The position numbers and the translations under genes were made by a program. A DNA stretch of 64,000 nucleotides from JAGVPT01 sp049578505 (GTDB lineage Bacteria; Bacteroidota; Ignavibacteria; UBA10030; UBA8401): assembly GCA_049578505.1 (NCBI GenBank), contig JBAUMC010000084.1, positions 20,714 through 84,713 of the forward strand, read 5' to 3'. The notes below the pieces were generated by a model. That model did not search any database. It saw only the letters and a list, made by a program, of their open reading frames with translations, and was not told the origin of the DNA. The number at the start of each line of letters is the position of its first letter. Within the stretch, counting starts at the first letter, position 1. This document shows, piece by piece, positions 49,595-58,539 of this stretch.

Positions 49595-50998
49595 ATGGTA
49601 ACCTTCTCTTTTTTCGACACCCTCCTTATCGTCGTTTACTTCGGCGTTGTCGTTCTTATCGGCGTTCGCTCCGCGCGCAAAGAAAAAACTCAGACGGAAG
49701 AATATCTTCTTGCCAGCCGTTCGCTGACCCTGCCGGTATTTGTTGCAACTTTGGTTTCGACATGGTACGGAGGAATTCTTGGAGTCGGGGAATATTCATA
49801 CCGATATGGAATTTCCAATTGGGTAGTTTTCGGGGTGCCCTATTATTTCTTTGCCATCGTCTTCGCATTTACCCTCGCAAAAAAAGCCCGCTCAACAAAC
49901 TTCGTTACCATCCCCGATAAATTGTACGATGCATACGACACGAAGACCTCGCTTCTCGGCGCGTTGCTTACGTTCGTTTTAGTATCGCCCGCCCCCTACG
50001 TGCTCATGCTCGGGATCTTGGTGCAATTGATTTTCGGGATTAGCCTCGCCGCAAGCGTTCTCATCAGTACGTTTCTCACGGTCTGTTATTTGTATGTGGG
50101 AGGATTCCGGTCGGATGTGAATACGAATATCGCCGAATTCATCTTAATGTTTGTAGGTTTTGCAATCATCCTTCCGTTTGCGTATGCAAAATTCGGCGGG
50201 TTTGAATTCCTTCAGCGCAACCTGCCTCCGCTGCACCTGACATGGCACGGGGGCAATTCAATTCAATTCATCGTTGTCTGGTTTTTCATCGCCTTATGGA
50301 CGCTGGTCGATCCTGCATTTCACCAACGCTGCTATGCTGCAAAGGATGGCGCAACGGCTCAGAAAGGAATTCTTCTCTCGACACTCTGCTGGTTTGTTTT
50401 TGATTTTTTTACAAGCACGGCCGGACTGTATGCTCGCGCAGCACTGCCGAATCTTCAGCAGCCTATGTTCTCGTATCCGATGCTGGCAGAAATAACGTTG
50501 CCGTCGGTAGCGAAAGGAATATTTTATATCGGCATGCTCGCGACAATCATGTCGACCCTCAGCAGCCTTACGTTCATCGGAGCATCGACGATCGGCAATG
50601 ACATTGTCGGGCGGCTGCTCTCGAGTGAAAAGAAAGAAATAAGGATGGCTGCGATTACGCTCTGGACAAAAATCGGCCTCGTTGTCACGGCAGCATTTGC
50701 CGTAACGCTTGCATTATGGATTCCGTCGGCTGTGAAGCTTTGGTACGTCATCGGGACAGCGATCATCCCCGGACTTTTGGTCCCTTTGATGGCGAGCTAT
50801 TTTGAGCCTCTAAAAATTCCGACACCTTTTGCTTTTGCTGCAATGCTTTTCGGATGGAGTGTTTCGACGGTGTGGCTGGTGTACGGCCAGCTTTCTGGAG
50901 GCGAATACTTCTTTTCGATTGAGCCAATGTATCCCGGATTGTGCGTAGCGGTTGGAATATGGGGGGCGGGGAAATATTTTATTTCGCGCAGCCGGTGA
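49595..50998 (+). CDS. Sodium:solute symporter (SSF) family transporter, candidate thiamine carrier
   Basis: A 467-residue inner-membrane protein with about 12-13 transmembrane helices. SSF features are SARKEKTQTEEYLLASRSLT, ATLVSTWYGGILGVGEYSYR, WTLVDPAFHQRCYAAKDGAT and GMLATIMSTLSSLTFIGAST. Substrate cannot be told from the sequence. Its position behind the TPP-controlled receptor and thiN suggests that it moves thiamine (or its pyrimidine part) across the inner membrane, replacing PnuT. The ATG at 49595 opens with a membrane helix; the frame upstream is microsatellite. Confidence 0.85.
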   Translation: MVTFSFFDTLLIVVYFGVVVLIGVRSARKEKTQTEEYLLASRSLTLPVFVATLVSTWYGGILGVGEYSYRYGISNWVVFGVPYYFFAIVFAFTLAKKARSTNFVTIPDKLYDAYDTKTSLLGALLTFVLVSPAPYVLMLGILVQLIFGISLAASVLISTFLTVCYLYVGGFRSDVNTNIAEFILMFVGFAIILPFAYAKFGGFEFLQRNLPPLHLTWHGGNSIQFIVVWFFIALWTLVDPAFHQRCYAAKDGATAQKGILLSTLCWFVFDFFTSTAGLYARAALPNLQQPMFSYPMLAEITLPSVAKGIFYIGMLATIMSTLSSLTFIGASTIGNDIVGRLLSSEKKEIRMAAITLWTKIGLVVTAAFAVTLALWIPSAVKLWYVIGTAIIPGLLVPLMASYFEPLKIPTPFAFAAMLFGWSVSTVWLVYGQLSGGEYFFSIEPMYPGLCVAVGIWGAGKYFISRSR

Positions 50999-51013
50999 TC
51001 AATGGGCGTGGCG

Positions 51014-54000
51014 TCAATGTTCAAGAATATCCGACACGCAATCGAGAATTTCCTCTATCCGGAACGGTTTGTGAATGATACTTTTCACACCGCGGCGGAG
51101 GATACCGTTTCTCGAGCTCTCTTCAAGGTAACCGGTCATAAAAACCACTTTCACTGCAGGGTTAATTTCGACGAGCTTGTTGAACACCTCCTCTCCCCCC
51201 ATTAGCGGCATCCCTAAATCCGATATGACCATATCGATTTCTTCGCGGTGAAGCTGATATTTCTTTATTGCGTCAACACCGTTCGAGGCAGTAATTACAT
51301 TATACTCTTTGCCTTGCAATATCTCCGTGAGCATTTCTCGCAATCCTTGTTCATCGTCGACGACCAAAATAGTTGAGACGCGACCATCACGGCTCTTCTC
51401 GTAATGGTTATCGGGGCTTCTTCTTTTTGAGGGGTCTGAAAGCGCTGCATTCACGAGGGGAAAATAAAGAGACATGGTTGTTCCTTGTCCGGCGCTGCTT
51501 ACAACGTCAATCATACCGTGATGGTTTTGCACGATTCCATGGACGATCGAAAGGCCCAGGCCTGTTCCTTTGCCTCTCCCCTTGGTCGAAAAAAATGGTT
51601 CGAAGATGCGCGAGGCCGTTTCTTCGCTCATCCCAGTTCCATTATCCGATACGCTGAGAAGGACGTAGTCTTCTTTTTGAATTTGCGGGAATTTTTTTTG
51701 CAGTTCGCCATGGGTAACAGGGCCGACGCGGAGAACAATTGTGCCGTTTACTGATTTTGATTCGATGGCGTCGCGTGAATTCAACGCAAGATTTAAAAGC
51801 GCCTGATGAAGCTGGTCCGAGTCCCCAAGGATCACCGCGTCGCTTGTTTCGATTTCCGATTTTATCGAAATGAATTTCGGCAGTGTGTGTTCGAGCAGTT
51901 TTTGTACCTCGAGCACAACCGTCGCAATTGACATCGGTTTAAGCTTCCCTTGTTCCGAACGGGCAAAGAGTAAAAGTTGTTTGGCAATTGCCGCACCTCT
52001 TTCTGCCGCCGTGGCAACCATGTCGGCATACCGCTGCAGGTTCTTGTCGGCGCGAGTTTTCTCTTTCAATATTTCAGCAGAGGTAAGAATCATTGAAAGG
52101 ACGTTGTTAAAATCGTGCGCGATGCCGCCTGCAAGAACGCCGATCGATTCCATCTTTTGAGCGTGAAGGAGCTGGTTCTCCAGCAATTTTCTTTCGCTGA
52201 TATCCCGAAAGATGCTCAGGAGCATTTTGTTGTTTGCCCCAAAAACGATGAACGAATTCGAAATTTCTACAGGGATCTCCTCTCCGTTCCACAAGGCGAT
52301 GTCGCCGATGAAGCGGGGCACGACAGTTTCAGATTCAAATTCCTGCCGGTACCCCTCGAGGCTGGCTTCTCGTTGATCAGGATGGAATGTGACGGATAAG
52401 TATTCTCCGAGAAGCTTTTCCTGGGGGAGCTTTACAATTTTGCTGAACGCCGAATTGACTAGAACAATTCTTCCCTCTTTATTCGTCAGCCTCATGCCGT
52501 CTGCCGAGTGTTCCCACATGGCCCGGAATCGTTCCTCGTCGGCTTTTCGCTGGATTGCAGTTGCGATGTGCTGCGAGACGAACGTGAGAATTTCTTGTTC
52601 CTTCTCGGTATAACGGATAGATTCCGTATAGCTCTGCACTACGATCGCCCCGAATACTGTCGCGCCGGATTTGAGCGGGACCCCAAGCCAATCGATCGAA
52701 GGAGCTCCTATTGATTCCACTTCTTCCAGACGCAGCAGTTCTTCGAATACTTCGGGCGATGCCAGGAGCGGTTGTCCCGTTCGCAGCACATACTCTGTCA
52801 GTCCTTTTCCGGGCTTTTTGGGACTTGGTTGCAAGTCAACTTCATCGGCAAAGTACGGGAAGCTGAGCGTCCGAGTCGAAGCATCGTACAGCGCGATATA
52901 AAAATTCTTTGCAGACATCAGCTCGCTGATAATCGAGTGGACAGAAGAATAAAACTCCTGCAGGTCGACTGTGGAATGCGTTTTTTCAGCGATACGGTAA
53001 AGTGCAGATTGCAGGGCTTCCGATCTTTTCCGTTCCTGGATATCGGTTACAGCCCCGAGTGTCCCGATTATTTTTCCTTCGATATCAAGGTACGGCGTGG
53101 CGTTTACCTCCACCCAAAATTGTCTTCCGTCATTCCGCCTCATGAAGACTTCATACCGTTCATGCGCACCAAGAAGCCTTTCCTTGTTCCGCTTTCTCAC
53201 GGTTTGCCATTTCTCTTCCGGGAGCAGCAGAGAGTATGCGGGTTTGCCGATCATTTCTTCCGCCGTATAACCGCAGAGGTCGGTCATGCGTGAGTTGATG
53301 TAGATGACTCTGTCGTCAACATCCGTAATAACCAATCCTTCCCCCAGGCTCTCAACGACTGTGCGGAAGCGTGTTTCCGATGCGCGCAAGGTTTCCTCGG
53401 CGCGCCTGCGATCGGTGATATCAAGGAGTGTACCATGGATAGCCGGCTTTCCGTTAAAGATAGTGCGGGAGCCGTACACTTCGACTTCTATTTTTGTCCC
53501 ATCTTTTTTCTGACCGACGAAAGTGTAATTGAGCGCCTCATTAGGTTCTTTAATTCTTTTGCGGATATTTTCAGTGACCGTTGCTTGCGATTCGGGGGAG
53601 ACGCACAATAAGAAAGATTTCCCAAGTAACTCGTCGCGTTTGAAACCGAAGATCTCCGCAAGACGTTCATTTACGAATTTGAGTGTACCGTCTTGAATAA
53701 GATATACCCCGACCAACGCTTTTTCTACCAGGCTCGAATAATGCTCGGATAATTCCGGAACGAGGGAACGGACGAGGCGATAATTGCCGTATAAAAGGAG
53801 GAGCATGCCGAGCGTTAAGCCGAAATAACCTGTAACGAACCCGATTTTTGTGAACAGCTCATCGTTCCACTGCTGGGGGAGAATATTGCTGTGGAAGAGG
53901 GAGTCAAGAATGACATTGAGGTAAACGAGGGCAAAACCGACCACGATGAGACGAAACCCTTTCAACGTGTGCTTGACGATGAGTGTACGAAGCACGAGAA

Positions 54001-54058
54001 AGAATCCGATCCCTGAGAAGAGCAAAAGAAGAAATTGTATGAAGCTGATAGTTTGCAT
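51014..54058 (-). CDS. Hybrid sensor histidine kinase with PAS, GAF and receiver domains
   Basis: A 1,014-residue membrane sensor. Three or more N-terminal membrane helices (residues about 1-95) are followed by PAS (about 110-225), PAS with a PAC segment (about 230-350), GAF (about 370-505) and a third PAS (about 510-630). The kinase core has HisKA (GVLAGGIAHDFNNVLSMILT, phosphorylatable His) and a GHKL ATPase with SVSDNGTGMSEETASRIFEP and GKGTGLGLSIVHGIV. A receiver domain closes the protein (TILVVDDEQGLREMLTEI, phospho-Asp in MVISDLGMPLMGG). No partner regulator is adjacent and the signal is unknown. It converges with the SSF gene. Confidence 0.93.
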   Translation of the reverse strand: MQTISFIQFLLLLFSGIGFFLVLRTLIVKHTLKGFRLIVVGFALVYLNVILDSLFHSNILPQQWNDELFTKIGFVTGYFGLTLGMLLLLYGNYRLVRSLVPELSEHYSSLVEKALVGVYLIQDGTLKFVNERLAEIFGFKRDELLGKSFLLCVSPESQATVTENIRKRIKEPNEALNYTFVGQKKDGTKIEVEVYGSRTIFNGKPAIHGTLLDITDRRRAEETLRASETRFRTVVESLGEGLVITDVDDRVIYINSRMTDLCGYTAEEMIGKPAYSLLLPEEKWQTVRKRNKERLLGAHERYEVFMRRNDGRQFWVEVNATPYLDIEGKIIGTLGAVTDIQERKRSEALQSALYRIAEKTHSTVDLQEFYSSVHSIISELMSAKNFYIALYDASTRTLSFPYFADEVDLQPSPKKPGKGLTEYVLRTGQPLLASPEVFEELLRLEEVESIGAPSIDWLGVPLKSGATVFGAIVVQSYTESIRYTEKEQEILTFVSQHIATAIQRKADEERFRAMWEHSADGMRLTNKEGRIVLVNSAFSKIVKLPQEKLLGEYLSVTFHPDQREASLEGYRQEFESETVVPRFIGDIALWNGEEIPVEISNSFIVFGANNKMLLSIFRDISERKLLENQLLHAQKMESIGVLAGGIAHDFNNVLSMILTSAEILKEKTRADKNLQRYADMVATAAERGAAIAKQLLLFARSEQGKLKPMSIATVVLEVQKLLEHTLPKFISIKSEIETSDAVILGDSDQLHQALLNLALNSRDAIESKSVNGTIVLRVGPVTHGELQKKFPQIQKEDYVLLSVSDNGTGMSEETASRIFEPFFSTKGRGKGTGLGLSIVHGIVQNHHGMIDVVSSAGQGTTMSLYFPLVNAALSDPSKRRSPDNHYEKSRDGRVSTILVVDDEQGLREMLTEILQGKEYNVITASNGVDAIKKYQLHREEIDMVISDLGMPLMGGEEVFNKLVEINPAVKVVFMTGYLEESSRNGILRRGVKSIIHKPFRIEEILDCVSDILEH

Positions 54059-54084
54059 TTAGTAACGAACGAACGTAGGGAATT

Positions 54085-57033
54085 CTATTCCAAGATGAGG
54101 AGATCGAAAACGTTGGAATCTGTTTCGTGAATTTTGCCGCCTCCGATCCACTCGCTCCCATTTCGTTGGACCTCACGAAACTCACCGATACCGGCGCCGC
54201 CATGATCGTCCTGCGCACCTACGAGTATCGTCATCTTCCAGCCGGGGGTTGGCCCCCCAAGATACTCAAGCGGGAGACTAAACTCAATCGTTTTCCCTTC
54301 GACGCTGCCGATCGGGTTTCTCTCGTCCCCTGGTCGGGGTACGTACTCGCATAATGTTTTACCATTGTCATCGGATACACGAATGCCGCCGCCAACCGTG
54401 ATCAACCTGTCGAATCGGTATCGATGGTTGAGCGTGAACTGAGAATTCGCGCCGACTGATGTTGAGCCTTCTTCACCCCGATGGACTGCAATCGCAACGA
54501 ACGTCAGTTGAAATCCGTACTCAGGATGCCAACCGGGGTCGACGAGGGCGCGGAAGACGAGCCTGAAGTACGCATTCGAGGAGTCATACTTGACTGTCGC
54601 GCGAACAATGTCCAGAATGCCCGGCTTGAAATTGACGTTCGCTGGATAGACGTACGTCCCGGAATCGCCTCGATCGTCTCCGGCGGGATCCTCCTTATCG
54701 AATAATGTTCTGGCGGCAGAATTCGTTTTGCGCACTCCTTCCAGCGTTAGAACTGGGTACGGTGGGGCTTGAAGTGCCGGCAGATGCTGGTTGAACATCG
54801 GTTGGGCAAGAGTGAGATCAGCGAATTCTTCTCTGGGAGAAAAATCTCTTAAATACCAAACTGTGCTGTCGCGCGATGAGGAGATTTCTTTGTCGTTGTG
54901 GCGGACGGAATACGCATCCATTGAATGAGCAATGGTAAGCGTCTCCATCGGCGCGAGCATTGTGTTGATATACGCAGCGTCTCCGCTGTGGTAGACCCAT
55001 AAATAGCTCACATCATAATTTCTCGCCAGTGTGTCGGCGTTCAAAGTGACGCGGATTGAGTCTCCATTTTCCTCATATCGTGCATCGATGTGCGAATCGC
55101 CGGCGCGGAATGTGCATTCTACGTGGTGCAATTCCGTCGGAAGTTTCGGATTGATTCGGATGGCATGGGCGGTTGCATCAATGCCGATGCCGAGATAGTC
55201 CTGATAAAAGCTCCGGACGAATTCAGCCAGGCTCCACGCCTGGGAAAATGCGCCCGAAAGACGCGGCTCTGTTTCTCCGTTTCTCGTTTGTGCATCGACT
55301 ACTTCGGACAACGTTCCCACACAACCCCGATAAAGGATTTGATGAACCATATTCTTGGTGATTGTGAATGAGAGATCCTCCTCGTCGTTTCTTGTTAGTG
55401 CATAGATTGCATGCCCGTTGAGCCATGTCCAGACGATGCCGTTGTGGTATGCCGCATCCGGCACGTAATGGGTTTCGTCATGATGGAAGGGATGAAAATT
55501 CGAATCAGATTGTGAGAGGGTCCCGACGCCGTACTTGTAGATGAGATTCGACGTTACCGTTTTCACCATTGCTTCGCGAATATCCTCCGAGTTCACAATG
55601 TCCAGGCAGAAAAGCTGATTCGGCCGCAGCTCTCGTGAAGGGGAACCGTCGGCGTTTAAATGGTCATACACCAGTTTATTTTCTCTGTCGACAAAGAATT
55701 TGTTGAAATGTTTTTCCACCGAATCTGCGAGCGATTTCCATTTTCCCGCCAAATAGTATTCAGTAAGGTAGTCGGCCTCAAAAGAGCCGATCAAGAGCTG
55801 GTAATACCAGAGAGCTTGTACCTCGCAAGCGCGGTTTCCCCTCGGTGACCACGGCCCGTTCGGTCCCACGGCGTCCATCCACGATTCGGCATCGCCATGG
55901 GTGAGAAAACCGAGTGAGTCGGTATGGTATTTGATCGTCCCCTCAATGGAACGTTTGACGACGGGGAAAAGCTCGCCGATGAGTGCGGTGTCGTTAGAGT
56001 ATTTAATGTAATCGTACATTTGTTTGACGAACCATGGAGTCCCGTCGGCAGTATTGTACGCGATTGACGTCGGCGTCACAATATTCGGAATACGCCCGTA
56101 GTTTGTGCTCGAGGTATCTTTTTCCTGAAAGCGTGAGAACGAAAGCAATATCTCTCTCGCGTCTTTGAAGTTCCCAGTTACAAACGTTGCACCCGGGAGT
56201 GAGATGAAAGAATCACGCCCCCAATAGTTGTTGAACCAGGGCAATCCGGCGAAAATGCCTTTTACAGGAATACCGGATTGCGATTGGTTCATGATAAGGG
56301 CGTCGAGCGATAATTTCGCCCACATGAGTGCCATGTCGAGCTCTTCGTCGTTGGTTTTGAAATACGACGCGCGAAGAAGTTTCTCCATTCGTTCTTTGCG
56401 CGATGCTATCAATTCCTCCGCGCTCTTTGCGATGTCTATGCTTAAATGCCGAACCTCGCTTGAAGAAGAAGCGGCAGCGATGATGAACAGGACTCTAGAT
56501 GAATTGCGTCTTGAGCTTACCTCAATCCATGTCGGTACAGATTTTTCTACAGACACAGTTTTCATTTTCCAGAGCGCAGCCGATGGAATAGAGTTCTTTT
56601 CTTCTTCAAATCTTTCGGCGACTTGAAGGGTCATCGTCGGTTCGAGCTTTTTCGTTCCGCCGAACACGAATTCGACGACTATTGCATTGAGGCTGTCCAG
56701 AAAGGTGAAGCGTTCTTCAGTTTTATCGGGATATCTCCGCACAAGCTGATGGGGAAAAACGGTTGTTGAAGCGGTTGTCCGGTCTATCGCCGTGCCGTTT
56801 ATGTCGAGGGTATAATCGTTTAAAATCTTTTGCGCGTTGACGAACCAGCCATGCCATCCCCCCGAGTTTTGCGCATTTACTTCACCGTAATATGTCCCCG
56901 CTTGTTTATTGGTGTAAGCAAACTGACGCGATGTTCCCTCGACCTTGATTCCGAGCCGGTCGATAAGCGGCGTAGCGGCGCAGAGCGGATAAGTTAACGC
57001 AAGCAAAAAAATCGGGAGCAATAGGTATTTCAT
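54085..57033 (-). CDS. Exported glycoside hydrolase (amylo-alpha-1,6-glucosidase-like) with glucodextranase-type C-terminal domain
   Basis: A 982-residue exported enzyme with a signal peptide (residues 1-20, ending LCAA). The central (alpha/alpha)6 domain resembles glycogen-debranching GDE_C or GH63-like enzymes: GIFAGLPWFNNYWGRDSFIS, LTHGDAESWMDAVGPNGPWS, CEVQALWYYQLLIG and YHNGIVWTWLNG, with the acid/base pairs expected in these motifs. The last ~200 residues resemble the C-terminal binding domain of glucodextranase. It probably releases glucose from alpha-glucans in the periplasm or outside. It lies 17 bases after the glycerate kinase gene and 26 before the histidine kinase gene. Confidence 0.85.
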   Translation of the reverse strand: MKYLLLPIFLLALTYPLCAATPLIDRLGIKVEGTSRQFAYTNKQAGTYYGEVNAQNSGGWHGWFVNAQKILNDYTLDINGTAIDRTTASTTVFPHQLVRRYPDKTEERFTFLDSLNAIVVEFVFGGTKKLEPTMTLQVAERFEEEKNSIPSAALWKMKTVSVEKSVPTWIEVSSRRNSSRVLFIIAAASSSSEVRHLSIDIAKSAEELIASRKERMEKLLRASYFKTNDEELDMALMWAKLSLDALIMNQSQSGIPVKGIFAGLPWFNNYWGRDSFISLPGATFVTGNFKDAREILLSFSRFQEKDTSSTNYGRIPNIVTPTSIAYNTADGTPWFVKQMYDYIKYSNDTALIGELFPVVKRSIEGTIKYHTDSLGFLTHGDAESWMDAVGPNGPWSPRGNRACEVQALWYYQLLIGSFEADYLTEYYLAGKWKSLADSVEKHFNKFFVDRENKLVYDHLNADGSPSRELRPNQLFCLDIVNSEDIREAMVKTVTSNLIYKYGVGTLSQSDSNFHPFHHDETHYVPDAAYHNGIVWTWLNGHAIYALTRNDEEDLSFTITKNMVHQILYRGCVGTLSEVVDAQTRNGETEPRLSGAFSQAWSLAEFVRSFYQDYLGIGIDATAHAIRINPKLPTELHHVECTFRAGDSHIDARYEENGDSIRVTLNADTLARNYDVSYLWVYHSGDAAYINTMLAPMETLTIAHSMDAYSVRHNDKEISSSRDSTVWYLRDFSPREEFADLTLAQPMFNQHLPALQAPPYPVLTLEGVRKTNSAARTLFDKEDPAGDDRGDSGTYVYPANVNFKPGILDIVRATVKYDSSNAYFRLVFRALVDPGWHPEYGFQLTFVAIAVHRGEEGSTSVGANSQFTLNHRYRFDRLITVGGGIRVSDDNGKTLCEYVPRPGDERNPIGSVEGKTIEFSLPLEYLGGPTPGWKMTILVGAQDDHGGAGIGEFREVQRNGSEWIGGGKIHETDSNVFDLLILE

Positions 57034-57049
57034 CCATTGACCTTAAGAA

Positions 57050-58195
57050 TTATCTCGTGTCTTTTGTAGTTTTCGTGAAAAAATGATTTCTTATCTCGTT
57101 TGATAAAAATGCTTCGGCATTTTTCATTGCTTCCGCAGTCGGCACTCCGTCCGGCGATATTTGAGAAACTGTTGCAAGTCCGAGTTGCCGCTGCAGGATT
57201 GTTTTGTTCCCAAGAATTTTTCCGGCATAGGCATGTACCGGTTTACCGAACCTTTTAGCCCGGCGAGCGATACCATCGATTCCCTTGCCTTGAAGCGTTT
57301 GAGAGTCGAGCGTTCCCTCGGCCGTGATAACACAATCGCATTGTTGAAGGAGGGTATCGAACCGAATCATATCGAGGACATAATCAATTCCGGAAACGAT
57401 TTTAGCATTACAGAATGCCATCAATCCGGCCCCGAGCCCGCCGGCCGCACCGCTTCCCGGAAAATGCGAAACGTCCCGGTGCAAATGTCCTTCTATAATA
57501 GAAGCATAATGTTTCAAGGCTTCGTCGAGCTGGCGAATTTGTTCTGTTGTTGCTCCTTTTTGCGCCGCGTAGGTAAATGCCGTTCCTTCAGGCCCGCAGA
57601 GGATATTCGTGACGTCTGAAAGAGCGACAATTTCTTTTTCCTTAATTCTTAATTCTTCATCCTTAGTTTTAATGTGATGAAGTCGGGAGAGATGGATTCC
57701 CCCCTCCGGCAACTCAATCTCATTTTCGTCGAAAAATTTTACCCCAAGAGCAGTTGCACATCCCGTGCCCCCGTCGTTGGTCGCGCTGCCTCCCATTCCG
57801 ATAACGATTTTCTTATAGCCGGAATTCACCGCATGGCGGATCAATTCGCCTACGCCGAATGTCGTTGCGCCGGCAACATCGTATTGACCCGGTTTTAGTA
57901 AGTGCAATCCAGCGGCTTCTGCCATTTCGATAACAGCGGTCGTACCGTCACCAAGGACTCCCCATCGGGCTTCTACAGTCATCGAAGCTAACGGTCCGCG
58001 AACAGAAGCCGTGCGGAATTTTCCGCCGGTTGCTTGAACGAGACATTCAAGCGTTCCGTTGCCCCCGTCCGAGATCGGGCAAACAACACAACGGGCATCC
58101 GGCATGATGTTGTGCAAAGCTTTTGAAATTATCCGTGCCGCGTTGGACGCCGACAGAGAACCTTTGAGTGCATTCGGTGCGATCAAAAAATTCAT
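57050..58195 (-). CDS. Glycerate kinase (GlxK/GarK family) with an in-frame repeat insertion
   Basis: A 381-residue kinase phosphorylating glycerate to 2-phosphoglycerate (family-typical product). Family motifs are IAPNALKGSLSASNAARIIS, VCPISDGGNGTLECLVQATG, VIGMGGSATNDGGTGCATAL and SGAAGGLGAGLMAF. About 15 residues (near 174-188, KTKDEELRIKEKEI) are encoded by 57631-57674, made of the same ATTCTTAATTCTT words that fill intergenic gaps, so a microsatellite seems to have entered the gene without breaking it. Enolase, which uses 2-phosphoglycerate, follows divergently. Confidence 0.9.
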   Translation of the reverse strand: MNFLIAPNALKGSLSASNAARIISKALHNIMPDARCVVCPISDGGNGTLECLVQATGGKFRTASVRGPLASMTVEARWGVLGDGTTAVIEMAEAAGLHLLKPGQYDVAGATTFGVGELIRHAVNSGYKKIVIGMGGSATNDGGTGCATALGVKFFDENEIELPEGGIHLSRLHHIKTKDEELRIKEKEIVALSDVTNILCGPEGTAFTYAAQKGATTEQIRQLDEALKHYASIIEGHLHRDVSHFPGSGAAGGLGAGLMAFCNAKIVSGIDYVLDMIRFDTLLQQCDCVITAEGTLDSQTLQGKGIDGIARRAKRFGKPVHAYAGKILGNKTILQRQLGLATVSQISPDGVPTAEAMKNAEAFLSNEIRNHFFTKTTKDTR

Positions 58196-58539
58196 ACCGA
58201 AATGTATGGAATTTTGGAGTGAAATTCAGTGAGGGAACGTATCGACGTCGGACAGTTTTTGATTTAGCTCGCTGAATATTTTTGCATTTCGCGAATTCCA
58301 TGAGAAAGTGTACAGCATCTATCTCTATCCATTCCGTTGAGGAATTAGCTGCATCTTTTGCCCTTTGGCGTCCTTTGCGGTTTTCTTTTAACCGCCAAGG
58401 ACGCGGAGGACGCCAAGCCACGCAAAATGCATTATTACTTGAAAGATTGCTTCATTGATTTTCAGCCAATTTTTAGCTTAATTTGAGCGGTTTCATTTTG
58501 CTCTTAAATTATCATCACAACTTCCTACACGGAGAATGT
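58196..58539. other. Divergent intergenic region with inverted word-like repeat
   Basis: No gene is visible between glycerate kinase and enolase. It contains TTTGGCGTCCTTTGCGG (58364-58380) opposite an inverted, repeated CCGCCAAGGACGC/GGAGGACGCCAAG (58392-58417), a 9-10-base period sequence. AT-rich DNA close to the enolase start probably holds its promoter, but no box could be fixed. Confidence 0.5.
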
